A DNA stretch of 64,000 nucleotides from Sebastes aleutianus. Lineage: Eukaryota > Chordata > Actinopteri > Perciformes > Sebastidae. Positions 47,691 through 59,514 of this stretch are shown one piece after another. A program made the translations under genes and the position numbers. The DNA lies in assembly GCA_916700875.1 (NCBI GenBank), contig CAKAKS010000031.1, positions 9,573,977-9,637,976 of the forward strand, read 5' to 3'. Position 1 is the first letter of the stretch; every line of letters starts with the position of its first letter. The notes beneath the pieces were generated by a model. The model was given only the letters and a program-made list of their open reading frames with translations. It had not been told where the DNA came from and made no database searches.

Positions 47691-50600
47691 CTCACTAATA
47701 CACATATAATTGATTTAACACATTTCCAACAATATCACCAAAAACGGAACATTATTAGCTTCGTAAATATAGATGTTACTGCAGAGCTGTTGCATTGAAT
47801 TACAATTGACTGTACAGGTGTACCTAATAAAGTGGCTACTAAGTGTATAATAACTAAAACATTTTGTCACATTTTTATTTGCACCAATTTAAATATATTT
47901 TACAAATACAAGGGAGCCAAGGGGGGTATACATTTCTTGGTCTACTGTCTTTATGTCCATATTGTTCTTAAATGTATCCAGATACATTTATGATGACTCA
48001 AGCATTTCATACCAAACGTCATGTAATTGTTTTATTTTTAATTTTGGCAGCAGTAGAAAGACGTATAGTGTGACGTCAAGTCAAGGTCCTCACAAAGGAT
48101 GTGTCCGTGTGTGCCAGGTTAAATGTTTGCTGCTTTAATTTCACCCTGATGACAAACAAGGCTTCAATAATTCAGCCTCCCTTATGAGGCCACGTCAATG
48201 CCAAAGTGCCAAAACCTGATGGCAACACAATCTGAAACACTGCCGTCTTGACCTTTTCCTCTCCCACCATCATTTCATTTTACAACTATCCTTTTTTTGC
48301 AGCATTTCTCTTTTATTGGACAGTATACAATAAGAAGTGACAGGTAGTCAGCTGGAAAAGGAAAACAAATGTTATGATAGTAGGGAACATATACAGAGAG
48401 CTTAAAATAAACAAAAATCAAAAGCTGTGGTGATATGATCCATTTTTTTGTAGATTACACAACCCAACAGTATTTAAAGCAGTTAAAGTTTGATATAACA
48501 TTGAAATGCTTCTTAAACACTTATCATACTAAAGTTCACAATCACATTTTAGTAAAGACAAATCAGTTGTTCTTGCGGTAACGTCAGTATAGATGATTTT
48601 GTGAATCTATTGGAGCGTGACACACGTTCTGTATTGCACAGTAAGGCACAGCAGATACAGAATATATTGTAGATGTCATTCAAAAAATAACTTACGTAAT
48701 GTACATTCAAGGATAACAGCTCAGAGTAATTCATTCAAGTGCTGTTTAGGTGCTGCACTGGGACGGTGTTTTGCAAATTTATTTTTTAATTACAGCAGGT
48801 TTCGACTGGAGAATAATAAAAAACATAATCGCAAAGCTCTAAAATATAAACTGAATTATACCAACGAATACAATACAGATGCAGCCACATAGAATTTGCC
48901 CTCCCAGCCGACTGCCAGCCGGTTCCCAGCCAACTTCCAGTCGCTGGGTGTCTCCCAGTCTGTCATAGCACCACTTCACTGATAGTTAATGCTGACATTA
49001 TTGGAAATATAATGGAAGCAAGAAGGAAAAATCAATAAAAGCACATGTTTTTATGTTTCTAATCTACATTGTAGGGCTTTTAAAATATGTTAATATATTT
49101 TTTTAATAGGAGAAAGCATTAGTCTGTTCTATTTCGGACAATGTTATCATAATAAAGGAGGATAATAGTTACCTTCCATCAATTAGATATATGATCTACC
49201 TATCAGTTCTTTTTATTCTGGTAGCATACAGTAATTTCACACTTATAAATAATCATAAATAACCAAAAAGCAACAATAACGTGTATTACTATAATCTATT
49301 GAGGAACATAAGTGTTACTACACTGGCTTTGTCCTGTAAGCTAAGTCGTATGTAATGTTGGAAATGAAATAAGATAAAGAGAATCTAAGTAGCAGCTGTA
49401 TGTACTGTATATGACGAATGTAATCAAGTTTAAAAAGTTTAAAGTCAGACTGACAGTATTTCTATTTTTGTGTAAATAAGGTTTCAGTTTTGTGTGAGTC
49501 TTTCTTACACGGCGGTGTGTATCAACGTGGCCTCGGGTCAAAGTGACTGATATTTGTCATCGTATGAGGAGGCAGAGAGCTGAATTATTGAGGTCTTGTT
49601 TTTCATCAAGGTGAAATTAAAGCAGCACACGCAGGCACAACACACACACACGCACAAACACACACAGTCATTCACTCTAGCAGCAAATTACTTCTGTGGA
49701 AAACCAGGTTGGGACACAAAGTCTAAAATGAAGTCCAACCCATTACCTCAGGGTGTGTGTGTGCTCATACTGTATTGTATGTGTGTTTGTGTTTACCACA
49801 CTGCATCATATTTCTCCCTTTACTCCATCTGCCTCCATACTGGTGGATTACAGCTGCCATGTTCATTTGATTGGGTCTATAGGCTGCACCAAAGTCACTA
49901 GCAGAAAAACATATCATCACAAAAACACCTTTCAAGACACAAAAATCATTACATGAGACATATATGTATAATGGAACCAAACAATCCATTAGGCTGGTAA
50001 CTAGGCAGCAATTCAGAGTCTTCTACATGAGTCATTATGAGTCTTAATGACTCCTAATTGGAAATGTGCAAGGCCAATTTATCAGCAATTTTCAGAATCA
50101 AACATGCATGTATCTACAATAATCTGTGGTGAAGTACATATGGGGTGGAAGTAAGTAAGTGTGGCTGTATTCTGTTTGTTTTTTTTTCAGGGACCTTTGG
50201 TGCCACCCAGAGGACGATTAACAGAAGATAAGGATCTATAATGTTTCTGTTGTGACTCTTTCTGAGACGCTGGGTCATTCACTGAGAAGGGAACAACTTG
50301 TGTGACAAAAAGCTTTTTGGTTGAGGACGCATGTGTGCATTCAAAGAGCCGTTTGTCCCTGGATTAAGAAGTTCAAAGTTTAGTTTTGTTAACACAATAA
50401 AACCAGACAGTGTGATGATGAACTGAGCAGTGAAGTCTGAATTATTATCTTCAGGGCATCTTTGGATGGAAAATGGAATGAAATTAATTTACAATAACAA
50501 GCCCTTGTTGCTCTTTCAGCTTACAGGCTGATACATATTTTAAAATCATATTACATCCAGTCTCAGCTGATGATGTTGCCTTTAATAATAAGGGAGTGCT

Positions 50601-52327
50601 CGAATATTTCAGATGTGCTGGAGTTTCATTTTGCTTTACAATGTATTTAACTCTGTTCTATGCCTTCACACCTACAGTTTCACAGCTGCATCTATACTGG
50701 TGCGGTACAATCTTAACAGGAAGACAAAAGGCCTCTTTGCAGAAGCTGCACACCCAAATGTCAACAGGAAGTGAAAGCCCATGAAGGCGTATGGGTCACA
50801 CTAATAGAGTAGTAGACACTACACTGATGTGATCTTAACTGATCTCCCTGATCTGACATTCAAAACAACAAACTACATAAAAATTAAATGTATCACGCGT
50901 TTTTTTAAAGAAATAAACGTAGACATATATAATGTCAAACTATAATTGAAAATATACAGTATTTTGTATTTGTGGAGTTTGTTCCTTCATTATGCTTAAA
51001 TGAAAAAAAAGAAAAGGGAAATGCTGTAAAAGAATAAATAAATAGGAGAAGGAAAAATAGAAATAAAGAAACAGGAAGATTCCAACATAATGAGTAACAT
51101 TCTGTTTCGAAGGCATCACTTTTCATAATAAATGAAAAAAATAAATAAATAATCTTTGAAGAAAGGGGAAGAAAAAAAATAAAGAAATTCCCCTCCTAAC
51201 TTTAGACCATTTATCTATCTTATGCAAAAGTGATGTTATTGAAGCCGTCCTGAAAATAAACAAAGCAAAGTTACAAAAAACCGAGCAAGTTATGAACAGA
51301 TTGGAAAAATCCCCTTATTCCACACAGCATCACATATAATCTGTATCTGTTTGTTCCACCTCCTTATACAGTATATGATGTGTCAAACCAAGACTCCATG
51401 TTATTATAACTGCACTTTTTCATCAAATTGGAATATTCTAGATGTCTTTTTGCACCATTATATACACATATACCCAAAATTCAACCTGACATGTTTGGAA
51501 ACTTCCTGCTAAAAGTTCTGTGGGTTTGAACAATGTTTGGCTGCAAAGCATGGATTTGTAATGACTGATCCATCAGTGGGCTTTTTTTTTTTTTAAAGGG
51601 GCTTACAAGGAAGATGATGCCACAGATTTATGTTGAGTTTAGCTTTCTGGAGGCATTTTGAGCCTGAAATTTACTCATACATAATTGAGGTTTCAAACTG
51701 GTAGATACTTTAATTGCAATACTTCTATCCTGTGGAAAAAGTAAGTGACACGCACATCAGTGCAGTCTGAAGTAAAAGAACAAGAACAAATGAACATAAC
51801 AATGCATTAGTAATACTAATCAAACATTAACTATGTCTATAAACCGCATCGGGAAGATGAAATAGCTTGAAGTAGATAATCAGTGATATCAAAGGTGACA
51901 GTTATTATTACCTCTCTGGATGAGTTTATAACCAGCTTTTTATTTTAATGGGACAAAAGTGACCAATCAGCACTTCAGTTTGAAACACCCATCACCACTC
52001 TACCTATCCTATCAACACTTTCTCATCCCAACCAAAGGGCACCCTCACATGATTCATATATTTATATGCCTGTCATCTCATCTTATCATATCATTTCATT
52101 TCATTTCCTGTCACCATTGGTGCTCTCAGCTTCACACAGGAAGTGTCACGGTCTGCCCTGCCCCTGTCGCTGCCTCTCATCTCTCGGTTTTGTCTCTGTC
52201 ACACGTACAAACTGTGTGCAGTATATCTCACCCACAGAGAGGAACCGTGGTTCATACTGAGGTTTCTCCGCCTCCACAACTAAGTTATCCTCCCCTCTCT
52301 GGCTCTCCTCTTTCTGTTGTACTGCAG
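47691..52327. other. Non-coding stretch, possibly intronic to the plus-strand gene
   Basis: No further exon of the 52.3-55.0 kb gene could be supported here. A-rich low-complexity stretches lie near 51000-51190. A short CA tract lies at about 49647-49670. Confidence 0.4.
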
Positions 52328-52403
52328 CTCCTCTCAGATGATCCATCTGTCAGCCACCTGCAGCTCATCTTATACAGCCACAACATGAGCATACGGAAAC
52401 TGA
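52328..52403 (+). CDS. Coding exon of an unidentified gene (third from last)
   Basis: A 76-nt exon is bounded by a pyrimidine-rich acceptor (ctgttgtactgcag, AG at 52326-52327) and the donor GTGAGT at 52404. It reads LLSDDPSVSHLQLILYSHNM then SIRKL in one open frame, ending with one base of a split codon. That base joins in frame to the exon at 54119 to give the Ser of RKLSFKWFGS. The frame is also open upstream of the acceptor, and the exon runs directly into a GT microsatellite after the donor, which is plainly intronic. RKLS is a possible basophilic kinase site. I do not recognise the protein family. Confidence 0.65.
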
Positions 52404-52411
52404 GTGAGTAT

Positions 52412-52459
<48 letters not shown>

Positions 52460-52484
52460 TGTGTGGTTGTCTGTGTGTGTGTGT
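52412..52484 (+). repeat. (GT)n microsatellite directly after a splice donor
   Basis: An imperfect GT repeat starting about 9 bp inside the intron that follows the exon ending at 52403. Confidence 0.95.
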
Positions 52485-53440
52485 TTGTGCGTAGAGCAGC
52501 TGCACTTTGTTCATGTGTTTGCACATATAGTAAACCAGGGTGTCGGTTAGGTTAACTGATTCTCAGACACTGCCATATCAGTTTTGCAACAATTTGGTGA
52601 TAATGATGCAAAAATCAACTGGCAGCTGAAATGATTTCTTCTGAGAGCAGAAAACGTGTAAAGTAAACAGATTTTAGAGACCTGTTTTTGCATTGTTTAT
52701 TATATTTAATTTATATACACTAAAGTATATACAGTATATGTTTGGTAAAAGCAAGTTTTTATACAAATAGCAAAACACTTGTATGCCTACTGGTGCTGAC
52801 ACACAGAGACAACTAAACAGGAACATATGCACCCGCCCACCCAACCACATACACACTAACATACAGTATGTTACATCTCATCTGTACAGCGTCACGATCA
52901 AAACACTGTAGCTCTGCAAAAGGGAATTCTGCTGTAACAGCTGTGCAGAAAGAGAGACACCCTTTTTTTCATTGAAGCTGCACTTAGAGTTTTACTTTAC
53001 TTTACACATCTAGAAGACACGGAGCAACAATTCATTTTGAGCCGTGTGTCTATCCATCTGGTAAAAATGTAAGTCTCTTTTTTAGTTCTGTTTTAGTCCT
53101 TGCCAACTGCTGATAAACACATCATGTTTTTAGCTCACAGGATGCTCCAGTATGTTCCACAGCTAGTTGATAACTTTGTCTGCCGCTTGGTGCTTGGCAG
53201 GTTGCTGGTAAAAAGAGCTGTTTTGCTGAGAGGTAAATGAGAGCAGAATTTGAGAGTCGGAAAACCAAAACAACGAGCTAAAAGACACTAAAAAGCTCTG
53301 TTGATGTGAGGGCAACTGCAATTGGGTGTTAATTCTCTGTTGTTTCATCACTACAAACGACACCTTTCACATTACACTTAGTCATTTGATCCATTATCAA
53401 TTAAAAAAAATATTCTGCAGTTTTAATCAACTCATAATCT
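52485..53440. other. Intron sequence, left part
   Basis: No recognisable element apart from the microsatellite and short T/A runs. Confidence 0.5.
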
Positions 53441-53444
53441 TTAA

Positions 53445-53958
53445 AGGGGAACTACGCCCATATTCAAAATTCATACATGTTATTCCTATGGTCTAAAACA
53501 ATTAAAAAAAATATTAGTAAACATGAACAACTCTCTCCCAAATCCAAAAACTAGTGTTAAAACTCAAATTTGTGATTTCATAGGGTATAAAGTGTGGAAC
53601 TGCTCCATAGACAATGAATTGGGAGAGATGTTCTAGATGACACTGAGAGCACCCAGGGGAATGTTTTGAGTATACAGGAACATTTTCTGTTTCACAACTG
53701 AGAAAACTACAATAGAATAAAACTCATTTGGGTATAAAAAAGAAAACAAACATTCTGTGGGTCCACAAAATCAGTCTCCCATTCATTGTCTATGGAGCAG
53801 CTCCAGACTTTATACCCTATGACCACACACAAGTATGAGGCTTACATCTCTGGTTTCTGGCTTTGAGAGGGAGTAGCTCATGTTCAGAAATATTGATTGA
53901 ACTTTACTAGGCCATGGAAATAACATAATCAAATTCTTAATTTAGGCGGTGTTCCCCT
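53445..53958. mobile_element. TTAA-flanked foldback inside an intron
   Basis: TTAA (53441-53444) precedes AGGGGAACTACGCCC, and GGCGGTGTTCCCCT meets TTAA at 53959-53962. Further inward, ctccatagacaatgaattgg (53603) is mirrored by tcattgtctatggagcagct (53780), so long inner arms also pair. It lies about 160 bp upstream of the exon at 54119. Non-coding. Confidence 0.8.
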
Positions 53959-54118
53959 TTAACTTCTCTGGCCCTCCTGCCTAACAAAAAATCTAATTGA
54001 GAGGTTGCCTGAATGTGGATGATTTGGGTTGGCTGGTGGGCAAACACATGGAAACAACATCACAGACTTGTTATATACTGAGCATTTCTTCTTCTTTTCT
54101 AACTGTTCCCCTATCAAG

Positions 54119-54385
54119 GTTTCAAGTGGTTTGGTAGCCTCACCAACCTCTCCTTTCGCCGCTCCACTGAGAAAGCAGACTCCAAGTCGTCTCAGTCCAA
54201 GTCTGGCGTAGATGGCACTGACGGTGTCACCACGGCGATCCTGGCTCCAGTTCCTGAGACAACGATGGACGACATGGGCGCCATGCGTCCTCGCACTGCC
54301 AGCTACATCCGCTCCAGTGAGAGCTACACACACATGGGTACCCTGCCACGGCTACTGATGAAGAGGAGAGACAAGAGCAATAAAG
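54119..54385 (+). CDS. Penultimate coding exon of an unidentified gene
   Basis: The acceptor (tcccctatcaag, AG at 54117-54118) and donor (AAAG then GTATAA at 54386) bound a 267-nt exon. It encodes FKWFGSLTNLSFRRSTEK, a Ser/Thr-rich linker, RPRTASYIRSSESYTHMGTL and PRLLMKRRDKSNK. Phase is preserved on both sides: a 1-nt split codon arrives from 52403 and another leaves to 54514. The basic, serine-rich make-up (RRST, RTAS, KRRDKS) suggests a phosphorylated, cytoskeletal or membrane-associated scaffold tail, but this is only inference from composition. No named domain was recognised. Confidence 0.8.
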
Positions 54386-54513
54386 GTATAAAGCAGCAAA
54401 AGTCATTGAACAACATGATCTTTAGCCTGGGAAAAAATCTTTTTGAGAAATAGGACAACAATTTTCTCCATGACAAAGATTTTGTGTTGTTTCTCACGTC
54501 CCCTCTTCTCTAG

Positions 54514-55031
54514 GAGGCCCCGAAAGCAATAAGAAGAGTAAGAGCAGCATCAACAGAAGTCAAAGCCAGCGACCTGCAGGGGAGAAAGATCGTGGTAAGC
54601 CCCCGAGGCCAACAGCCGCCTCATCCAAAGTGGCTGGGGATGAATCTGGAGCTAAAGCTGACACTTGGCTCAACAAAGACTCTCTCTCTGACCCCAAGAC
54701 CCAGCCTGAACCTACAGGAGAAACTAATGTCACTAACACCCCAAACACCATCCCAGGACCCGTACCTGCCACGTCGCCATCTGGTGGCTCAGGTGATGCA
54801 CTCCAACCAGAGGCTTGTAACGAGCAGGGCGTCACCCAGGCAAGCGTAGACTTGAACCCTGAAGCATCACCTCCACTTCCCAGCCGCGGGAATGATCAGA
54901 CCCGGACTCACGAGGATGACGGGTCAGAGTCCGGCCCTGTATCCGACCCAAAGGAGGAGAAAGCAGAGAGCAGAGAGCTGACAGAAGGAGCAGACACAGG
55001 AAACCAAACCTCTGACAGCATTTACTGGTGA
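54514..55031 (+). CDS. Last coding exon of an unidentified gene
   Basis: The acceptor (ccctcttctctag, AG at 54512-54513) opens an exon that stays in the frame set by the two exons before it and ends at TGA (55029-55031). It encodes about 171 residues: a Lys/Ser-rich start (GGPESNKKSKSSINRSQSQR), a Pro/Thr/Asn-rich middle and an acidic end (EEKAESRELTEGADTGNQTS) terminating in DSIYW. It has the composition of a disordered C-terminal tail. AATAAA follows at 55078-55083. Together the three exons give 286 residues of an incomplete protein. The family was not recognised; a translated database search would settle it. Confidence 0.8.
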
Positions 55032-55077
55032 TTTGCTTTTACTTTCTTGTTTTCTTAGATGTGTACAGTTATGACAC

Positions 55078-55083
55078 AATAAA
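55078..55083 (+). terminator. Polyadenylation signal AATAAA
   Basis: AATAAA lies 47 nt after the stop codon of the plus-strand gene, giving a very short 3' UTR if used. No other good signal is close by, but longer 3' ends further downstream are possible. Confidence 0.55.
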
Positions 55084-55959
55084 GTCACTGAGGGAGGAAA
55101 GGTTACTGATTGAGGAGATGAGAGAGTGCCGTACATTTATGGGCCTGTCCTGTACCAGTTTGACGCAGATTTGTTTGGCATGCACAGTAGGCTATTGAAA
55201 GCTTTAATGAAACTAAACAAAGGTCATAAAGAAAAATATCTACACTTGAATCATTAATAACTATGAATCTATTAACTAATGATTGTAGGCAATGTGTTTT
55301 ATTTCCAAATTGGAGAACTGCCGAAAGAGGTCCAGGGGTCCCCCAAAAACTCCAGTCTCATCAACTGGTTTGTGGTAGTTTATTGAAAATTTGGGAGTGT
55401 GCACCAATAAAGCGCAGTATTAACTGACACGATAAAGGTCTTAAGGTGGCTTCTGCTTTACTACCTGATTTAACTGATTGGCCTGCAGATTGTTCCAAGA
55501 CCAAAGTCCACAGTGGAACAGATTTGTTTTGCCAGCTTCTGTTCTGATAGAAGCCACTTTACACTGAAGCCATTTATGTGACCTAAGATTATAACTGTTT
55601 TGGAGAAATGCAAACTTCCGGCTTAAGTAAGTAAGAAATTTGCCAGGGATGATCTTATAGACTGAAATGTACCAATGTTGTAACCTCCACAGAGTGAAGG
55701 ATGACTATACCATGCTGTATAAGGTTCAGTGATGGATCCTGAAGCTAGAATTAGTGACAAACCTCAGGAAAAAGGCCAGCAACTAAGAGTTTTCTTGATG
55801 CTATGGAAAAACAGGCTGTACAGAAAACCCAGTGAGAATTTTATTTTTCTTTGCAAGATGGTCAATATGGCATTTCAAATTTAGGCTTTTGTCCATCCAA
55901 ATTCCAAAGTATTTGTAATTAGAATACCTATATAAAATATACAATCAAATATGTGTCAC
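55084..55959. other. Downstream flank of the plus-strand gene
   Basis: No second gene is visible here. The sequence could be longer 3' UTR or intergenic. The 55470-55930 part resembles an eroded LINE-derived sequence in the minus sense but could not be confirmed. Confidence 0.35.
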
Positions 55960-56111
55960 AGAGGCATATCCCCCCCCCCCCCCTACAGAAACAGTACTTT
56001 TTACTTTTACGGAGTATATTTAGCTGCTACTGTACTTTCACTTAAGTAGGATTACTTACTTGTAATGAGGTATTTTTACATTGTTTTTTTGGCACCTTTA
56101 CTTCAGTGAAG
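55960..56111. repeat. Dispersed repeat of the 'tacttttacttaagta' kind
   Basis: A C-homopolymer at 55971-55983 is followed by tactttttacttttacg, tttagctgctactgtacttt and cacttaagtaggattactta, words of a common fish interspersed repeat. A related piece lies inverted at 56325-56500. Confidence 0.55.
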
Positions 56112-56119
56112 GAATATAC

Positions 56120-56820
56120 CAGTGGCTGCTGGTGGAATTTTTTCTTGGTGGGGCTGTGCCACATCCAATCAATCTCAGCAAACATCCCGGTATGATTAAT
56201 GCAAAAAAAGTGAAGGTATCAAAAAACACATTACTACTTTGCAGTTAAATAATTAACAATTATTTTATTCCAACAGGAAGAGTAAATAATGCTTTTAAAA
56301 AACACAACAGTATAAAATATACTCAGTGGTGGAATGTAACTTAGCACTTAAATAATTTTTTTTAGGTATTTATACTTTACTTGAGTATATTTCCATGTTC
56401 TGCTACTTTCTCTACTTCTACTCCACTACATCTCAGAGGGAAATATTATACGTTTTTTACTCCCACTACATTTATCTGACAACTTTAGTTACTTTACAGA
56501 TTCAGATTATTAATACAAAATATAATCACATTTGTATTATTATTATTATTATTATTAGTAGTAGTAGTAATGTTTTTTTGTGTGTGACTCAAAAAACATT
56601 ACCCTCCCTGAGTCACACACAAAAAATCATTACTACTACTACTACTACTAATAATAATAATAATACTAATTATACAAATTGTCAATATTTGTGTTTTAAA
56701 TATGGAATTCACCCAGTAATATGTGTAATTTTATTGTAATGTAATTATATTTTGTATTAATAATCTGAATTTTTTGATACCTTCACTTTTTTGTTGGCCT
56801 CTATTGGCCGGCCGCCACTG
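56120..56820. mobile_element. hAT-like element with CAGTGGC termini and internal hairpin
   Basis: The termini CAGTGGCTGCTGGTGG and CCGGCCGCCACTG are inverted, and a perfect 8-bp duplication, gaatatac, flanks the element at 56112-56119 and 56821-56828. Further inward, gtgaaggtatcaaaaaa (56209) is mirrored by ttttttgataccttcac (56772). A tacttttact-type repeat (56325-56500) is inserted in the left half. The centre is a near-palindrome of ATT/AGT trinucleotides. No transposase is encoded. Confidence 0.88.
56530..56668. repeat. Near-palindromic (ATT)n/(AGT)n hairpin
   Basis: (ATT)n(AGT)n, then tgtgtgtgactcaaaa on the left arm is mirrored by gagtcacacacaaaaaa and (ACT)n(AAT)n on the right arm, around a centre near 56601. 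Such a structure can extrude as a hairpin and is prone to slippage or assembly error. Confidence 0.75.
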
Positions 56821-56999
56821 GAATATACAGTACATGTTGCATATTCCTAAAGTAAATGTTGGTCCTGGTTATATTCCAGCACTAAAAACATAGCTGAAGA
56901 GTGCAGTAACTGTGGGTGAACAGAGGAGCAGCAGCAGCAGCACAGTTCTGCCCACAGGCCTCACAACAGGTTAATCTGTCCGTGTCTGTGCATAACGCC

Positions 57000-57118
57000 A
57001 GAGGGCGCAAATCGGTTTGGACTGTTCCGCGTGGACTCACAGGGTGAAGTTGGAGAGTTCACAGTTCAGTGCTGACTTTGTGGACAGACAGGACTCGCCT
57101 CAGGCCATGGGGTGTGAG
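57000..57118 (+). other. Candidate first exon of a downstream plus-strand gene
   Basis: A GC-richer stretch ends with gccATGGGGTGTGAG followed by GTGAGA (donor at 57119). The ATG at 57107-57109 has a favourable context and would start M-G-C-E, a possible N-myristoylation start. Joined to the exon at 60034 the frame continues as PHGASTEPGGIYA. The upstream part holds a CTCF-like word (acgCCAGAGGGCGC, 56993-57006). The 5' end is unknown. The call rests on splice and start signals only. Confidence 0.3.
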
Positions 57119-57488
57119 GTGAGACGATAACAGGATTCATTACTTCACTTTTTAAAAGGCAGCCGGTGGTATTATTGATCCATTTTATTGATCAGATTAC
57201 TGCTGGAGAGCTGCGGATCTGATGTTTTCTTATTTTGCATTGATTCGTTCTGACACACAGGAGATCTGACATGAAGAAGCTTTTTTTTGTGTGCTGCTGG
57301 GCTTCATAATGTTGTAGTGGATTTATCAAACAAAGTCAGAAGAAGTTTATTGGAGAGTTTTGAGGGTAAATGTTTATCTGTGCGTAAAACTCCTCCTCTC
57401 CAGCAGAGCAGATTGCGTTTCCTCGCTGCTTTCCCATGATGACATGCCATTAAGGTCTCCCTATACTGCCTCCAGTATCATATTTACA

Positions 57489-57489
<1 letters not shown>

Positions 57490-57532
<43 letters not shown>
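57490..57532 (+). repeat. (GT)n microsatellite
   Basis: About 21 GT units. Confidence 0.95.
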
Positions 57533-57534
<2 letters not shown>

Positions 57535-57984
57535 CATGCGTAGTTGCAGTCGTGCTGGCATGCATGGGCGTGCATGTGTGAGCGTGCAGCCTCAGTCCAT
57601 TAGTTCAGCATCTGGGCTGAACTAATGGGTTTCCGTGGGAAACATGGCTGTATATGGTGTAAGTGCAAGTTCAGTATGGGCACATCAAAGATCTCTCTGT
57701 GTCTGTTCTGCCCTAAATTACAACTCCTGTCTGTCCATTACCACTTCCTGTTCTTTCTTACTCTGGTCAAAGTGCAGCTCTTCACTTCTTTGCCTGTCTT
57801 TGCTTTGCTTCCTGGAAAAAACAATTTGACTTTGTTGTTGGTGATTCTGGTAAGATTTGGCTCTGAAATGAAATGCTGTCATGGTGTCATAATTATGGGT
57901 TTAGTTTTCTTTTGCCTGTGCATTTCAACGTCTTTATTGGGCACTAATTGGAAAAGGGAGGACCAGGGATGCCCAACATTAGAT
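57533..57984. other. Non-coding stretch (possible intron)
   Basis: A 121-codon ORF at 57625-57990 is Cys/Leu/Phe-rich with no domain or splice support. Confidence 0.4.
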
Positions 57985-58290
57985 GATTAATGGATCAACA
58001 GAAACTTCATCAGCAGCAGATTGATCATTTCAGTCACTTTTCCAGCAAAAAATGGCAACCTTTCGCTGGTTTCAGCATCTCAAATATGAGGAATTTATGC
58101 TTTTCGCATATGTCATATGTGACATTAAACTAGATATCATTTGGTGGTCGACTGTTGGTCAGATAATACGAGCAATTTAAATATTTCACCTTTGTGATGG
58201 GCATTGTTCACTCTTTTGTGACATTTTATAGATAAAACAATGAATTGATTAATCAGGAAAAAATTCTGCAGATTAATTGATAATGATGCT
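57985..58290. mobile_element. Degraded MITE, same family as 10438-10745, opposite sense
   Basis: The words gactgttggtcagataatac, ttcactcttttgtgacattt, tatagataaaacaatgaatt and gattaatcaggaaaaaattc follow the order of the inverse of the common fish repeat with taatcgattaatcg ends. The ends are eroded. Confidence 0.55.
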
Positions 58291-58404
58291 ACTCATTAAT
58301 TCAGTTGTGGACTAAAAAAAATGAAAGGGGCACCAACTGCATGTGGTGGTAGCCTTTTCTATAGCATGTAGGGCAGCCTATATGGCACTGCATCATGTTT
58401 TTTT

Positions 58405-58650
58405 TCCATTTAAGGGCACCCAGTGGGCACTTTATCGTGTTTATCAACCATAGGGGGCATCCAAGAGGGCACCTCATCACATTTTCTCCATTTAAGGGCA
58501 CCCTAGTGGACAATTTATGACATTTTCTCCACTGGAAGGGCACCCTAGAGGGCACTTTATCTTGTTTTCTCCACTGGAAGGGCACCCTAGAGGGCACTTT
58601 ATCTCGTTTTATCTACCATAGAGGCATCCAAGAGTGCACTTTTGCTAAGT
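58405..58650 (-). repeat. Minisatellite with units of about 41-43 bp
   Basis: The word agggcacccta(g) gagggcacttta recurs at about 58413, 58453, 58494, 58537 and 58579, with tttatctcgttttctccactg-like spacers, giving five to six diverged units. The repeat produces a periodic minus-strand ORF (VPFQWRK-type repeats) that is not a gene. Confidence 0.8.
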
Positions 58651-59514
58651 TTCCCTTTGAACATGGGAGTATGAGGGCTTTACAAATTGTACAACATATG
58701 ACAACCTCTGTTCTTCCATCCTCGATGCGGTTGCTGCTTGTACAGAGTAGACAGACGTAGCAGCAGTAGAATTACAATAAAAACAGTTTCAATATTTAGT
58801 GAATAAAAGTCAACTATAATATCAAGTTCATAGTATAATAATCGAGGATAATATAGTGACATATTATGTGTAATAATAAGTTCAAGTAGGTCAAATCATA
58901 AAAGTGTTTCCAACAGTCCCTTTTATTAGTTTACTGTGCTGTTTATAGTCAGTTGGCTTGTGCCTCCAGCCGCTTGGCCTTGATTGCCGAGCTGTTTTTT
59001 GTTTGCTGGAAAAATGACTTAGAAATGAAATAAAGATCGCCTTACTGATCAAACAACTGTAAGGGCTTTTGCATAAGATTACGTAGATTTGCATCTGAAA
59101 TCTGACTTGCAAGATAAATCATTTCTTATGATTTCAGAGCATAAACACAAGGCATGTCTTTAAGTCTATATGAACCACTACTGATATGCTTGGCATGGAC
59201 ATCAGCTCCGCTATATAGTGCTCGGTGGCCTCCGTCCTATCTAGGTCTGGGCTGCTGTTTGTTTTCATACATGATTGGTATGTTTTTTCTATTTGCAGCT
59301 CCGTCACATTCTTCTCTGGATAAATGCTGCTGTTATCAGTGCAAATGATGGAGGCAAATGCTTTACATTTGTACAACCATTCTTCTTTAGTGTGAGCGCA
59401 GGAGCAGCTTAGGAAGAGAATGTAGAGTTCCTCTGCCATGGGACCTATTAACATTCTCCGAGCCCGCTGCCACGACGGGACCCTTTGATCTGGCCTCTCT
59501 GTGGTCATGTGTTA
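58651..59514. other. Non-coding stretch
   Basis: No supported gene. The 124-codon minus-strand ORF at 59134-59508 lacks domain or splice support. Confidence 0.4.

Noticed and set aside
51959..52555. 198-codon plus-strand ORF
   Set aside because: It runs through a pyrimidine-rich acceptor region and into a (GT)n microsatellite. Only the 76-nt stretch 52328-52403 has splice support.
58301..58597. Minus-strand ORF with repeated VPFQWRK-like units
   Set aside because: It is a translation of the minisatellite at 58405-58650.
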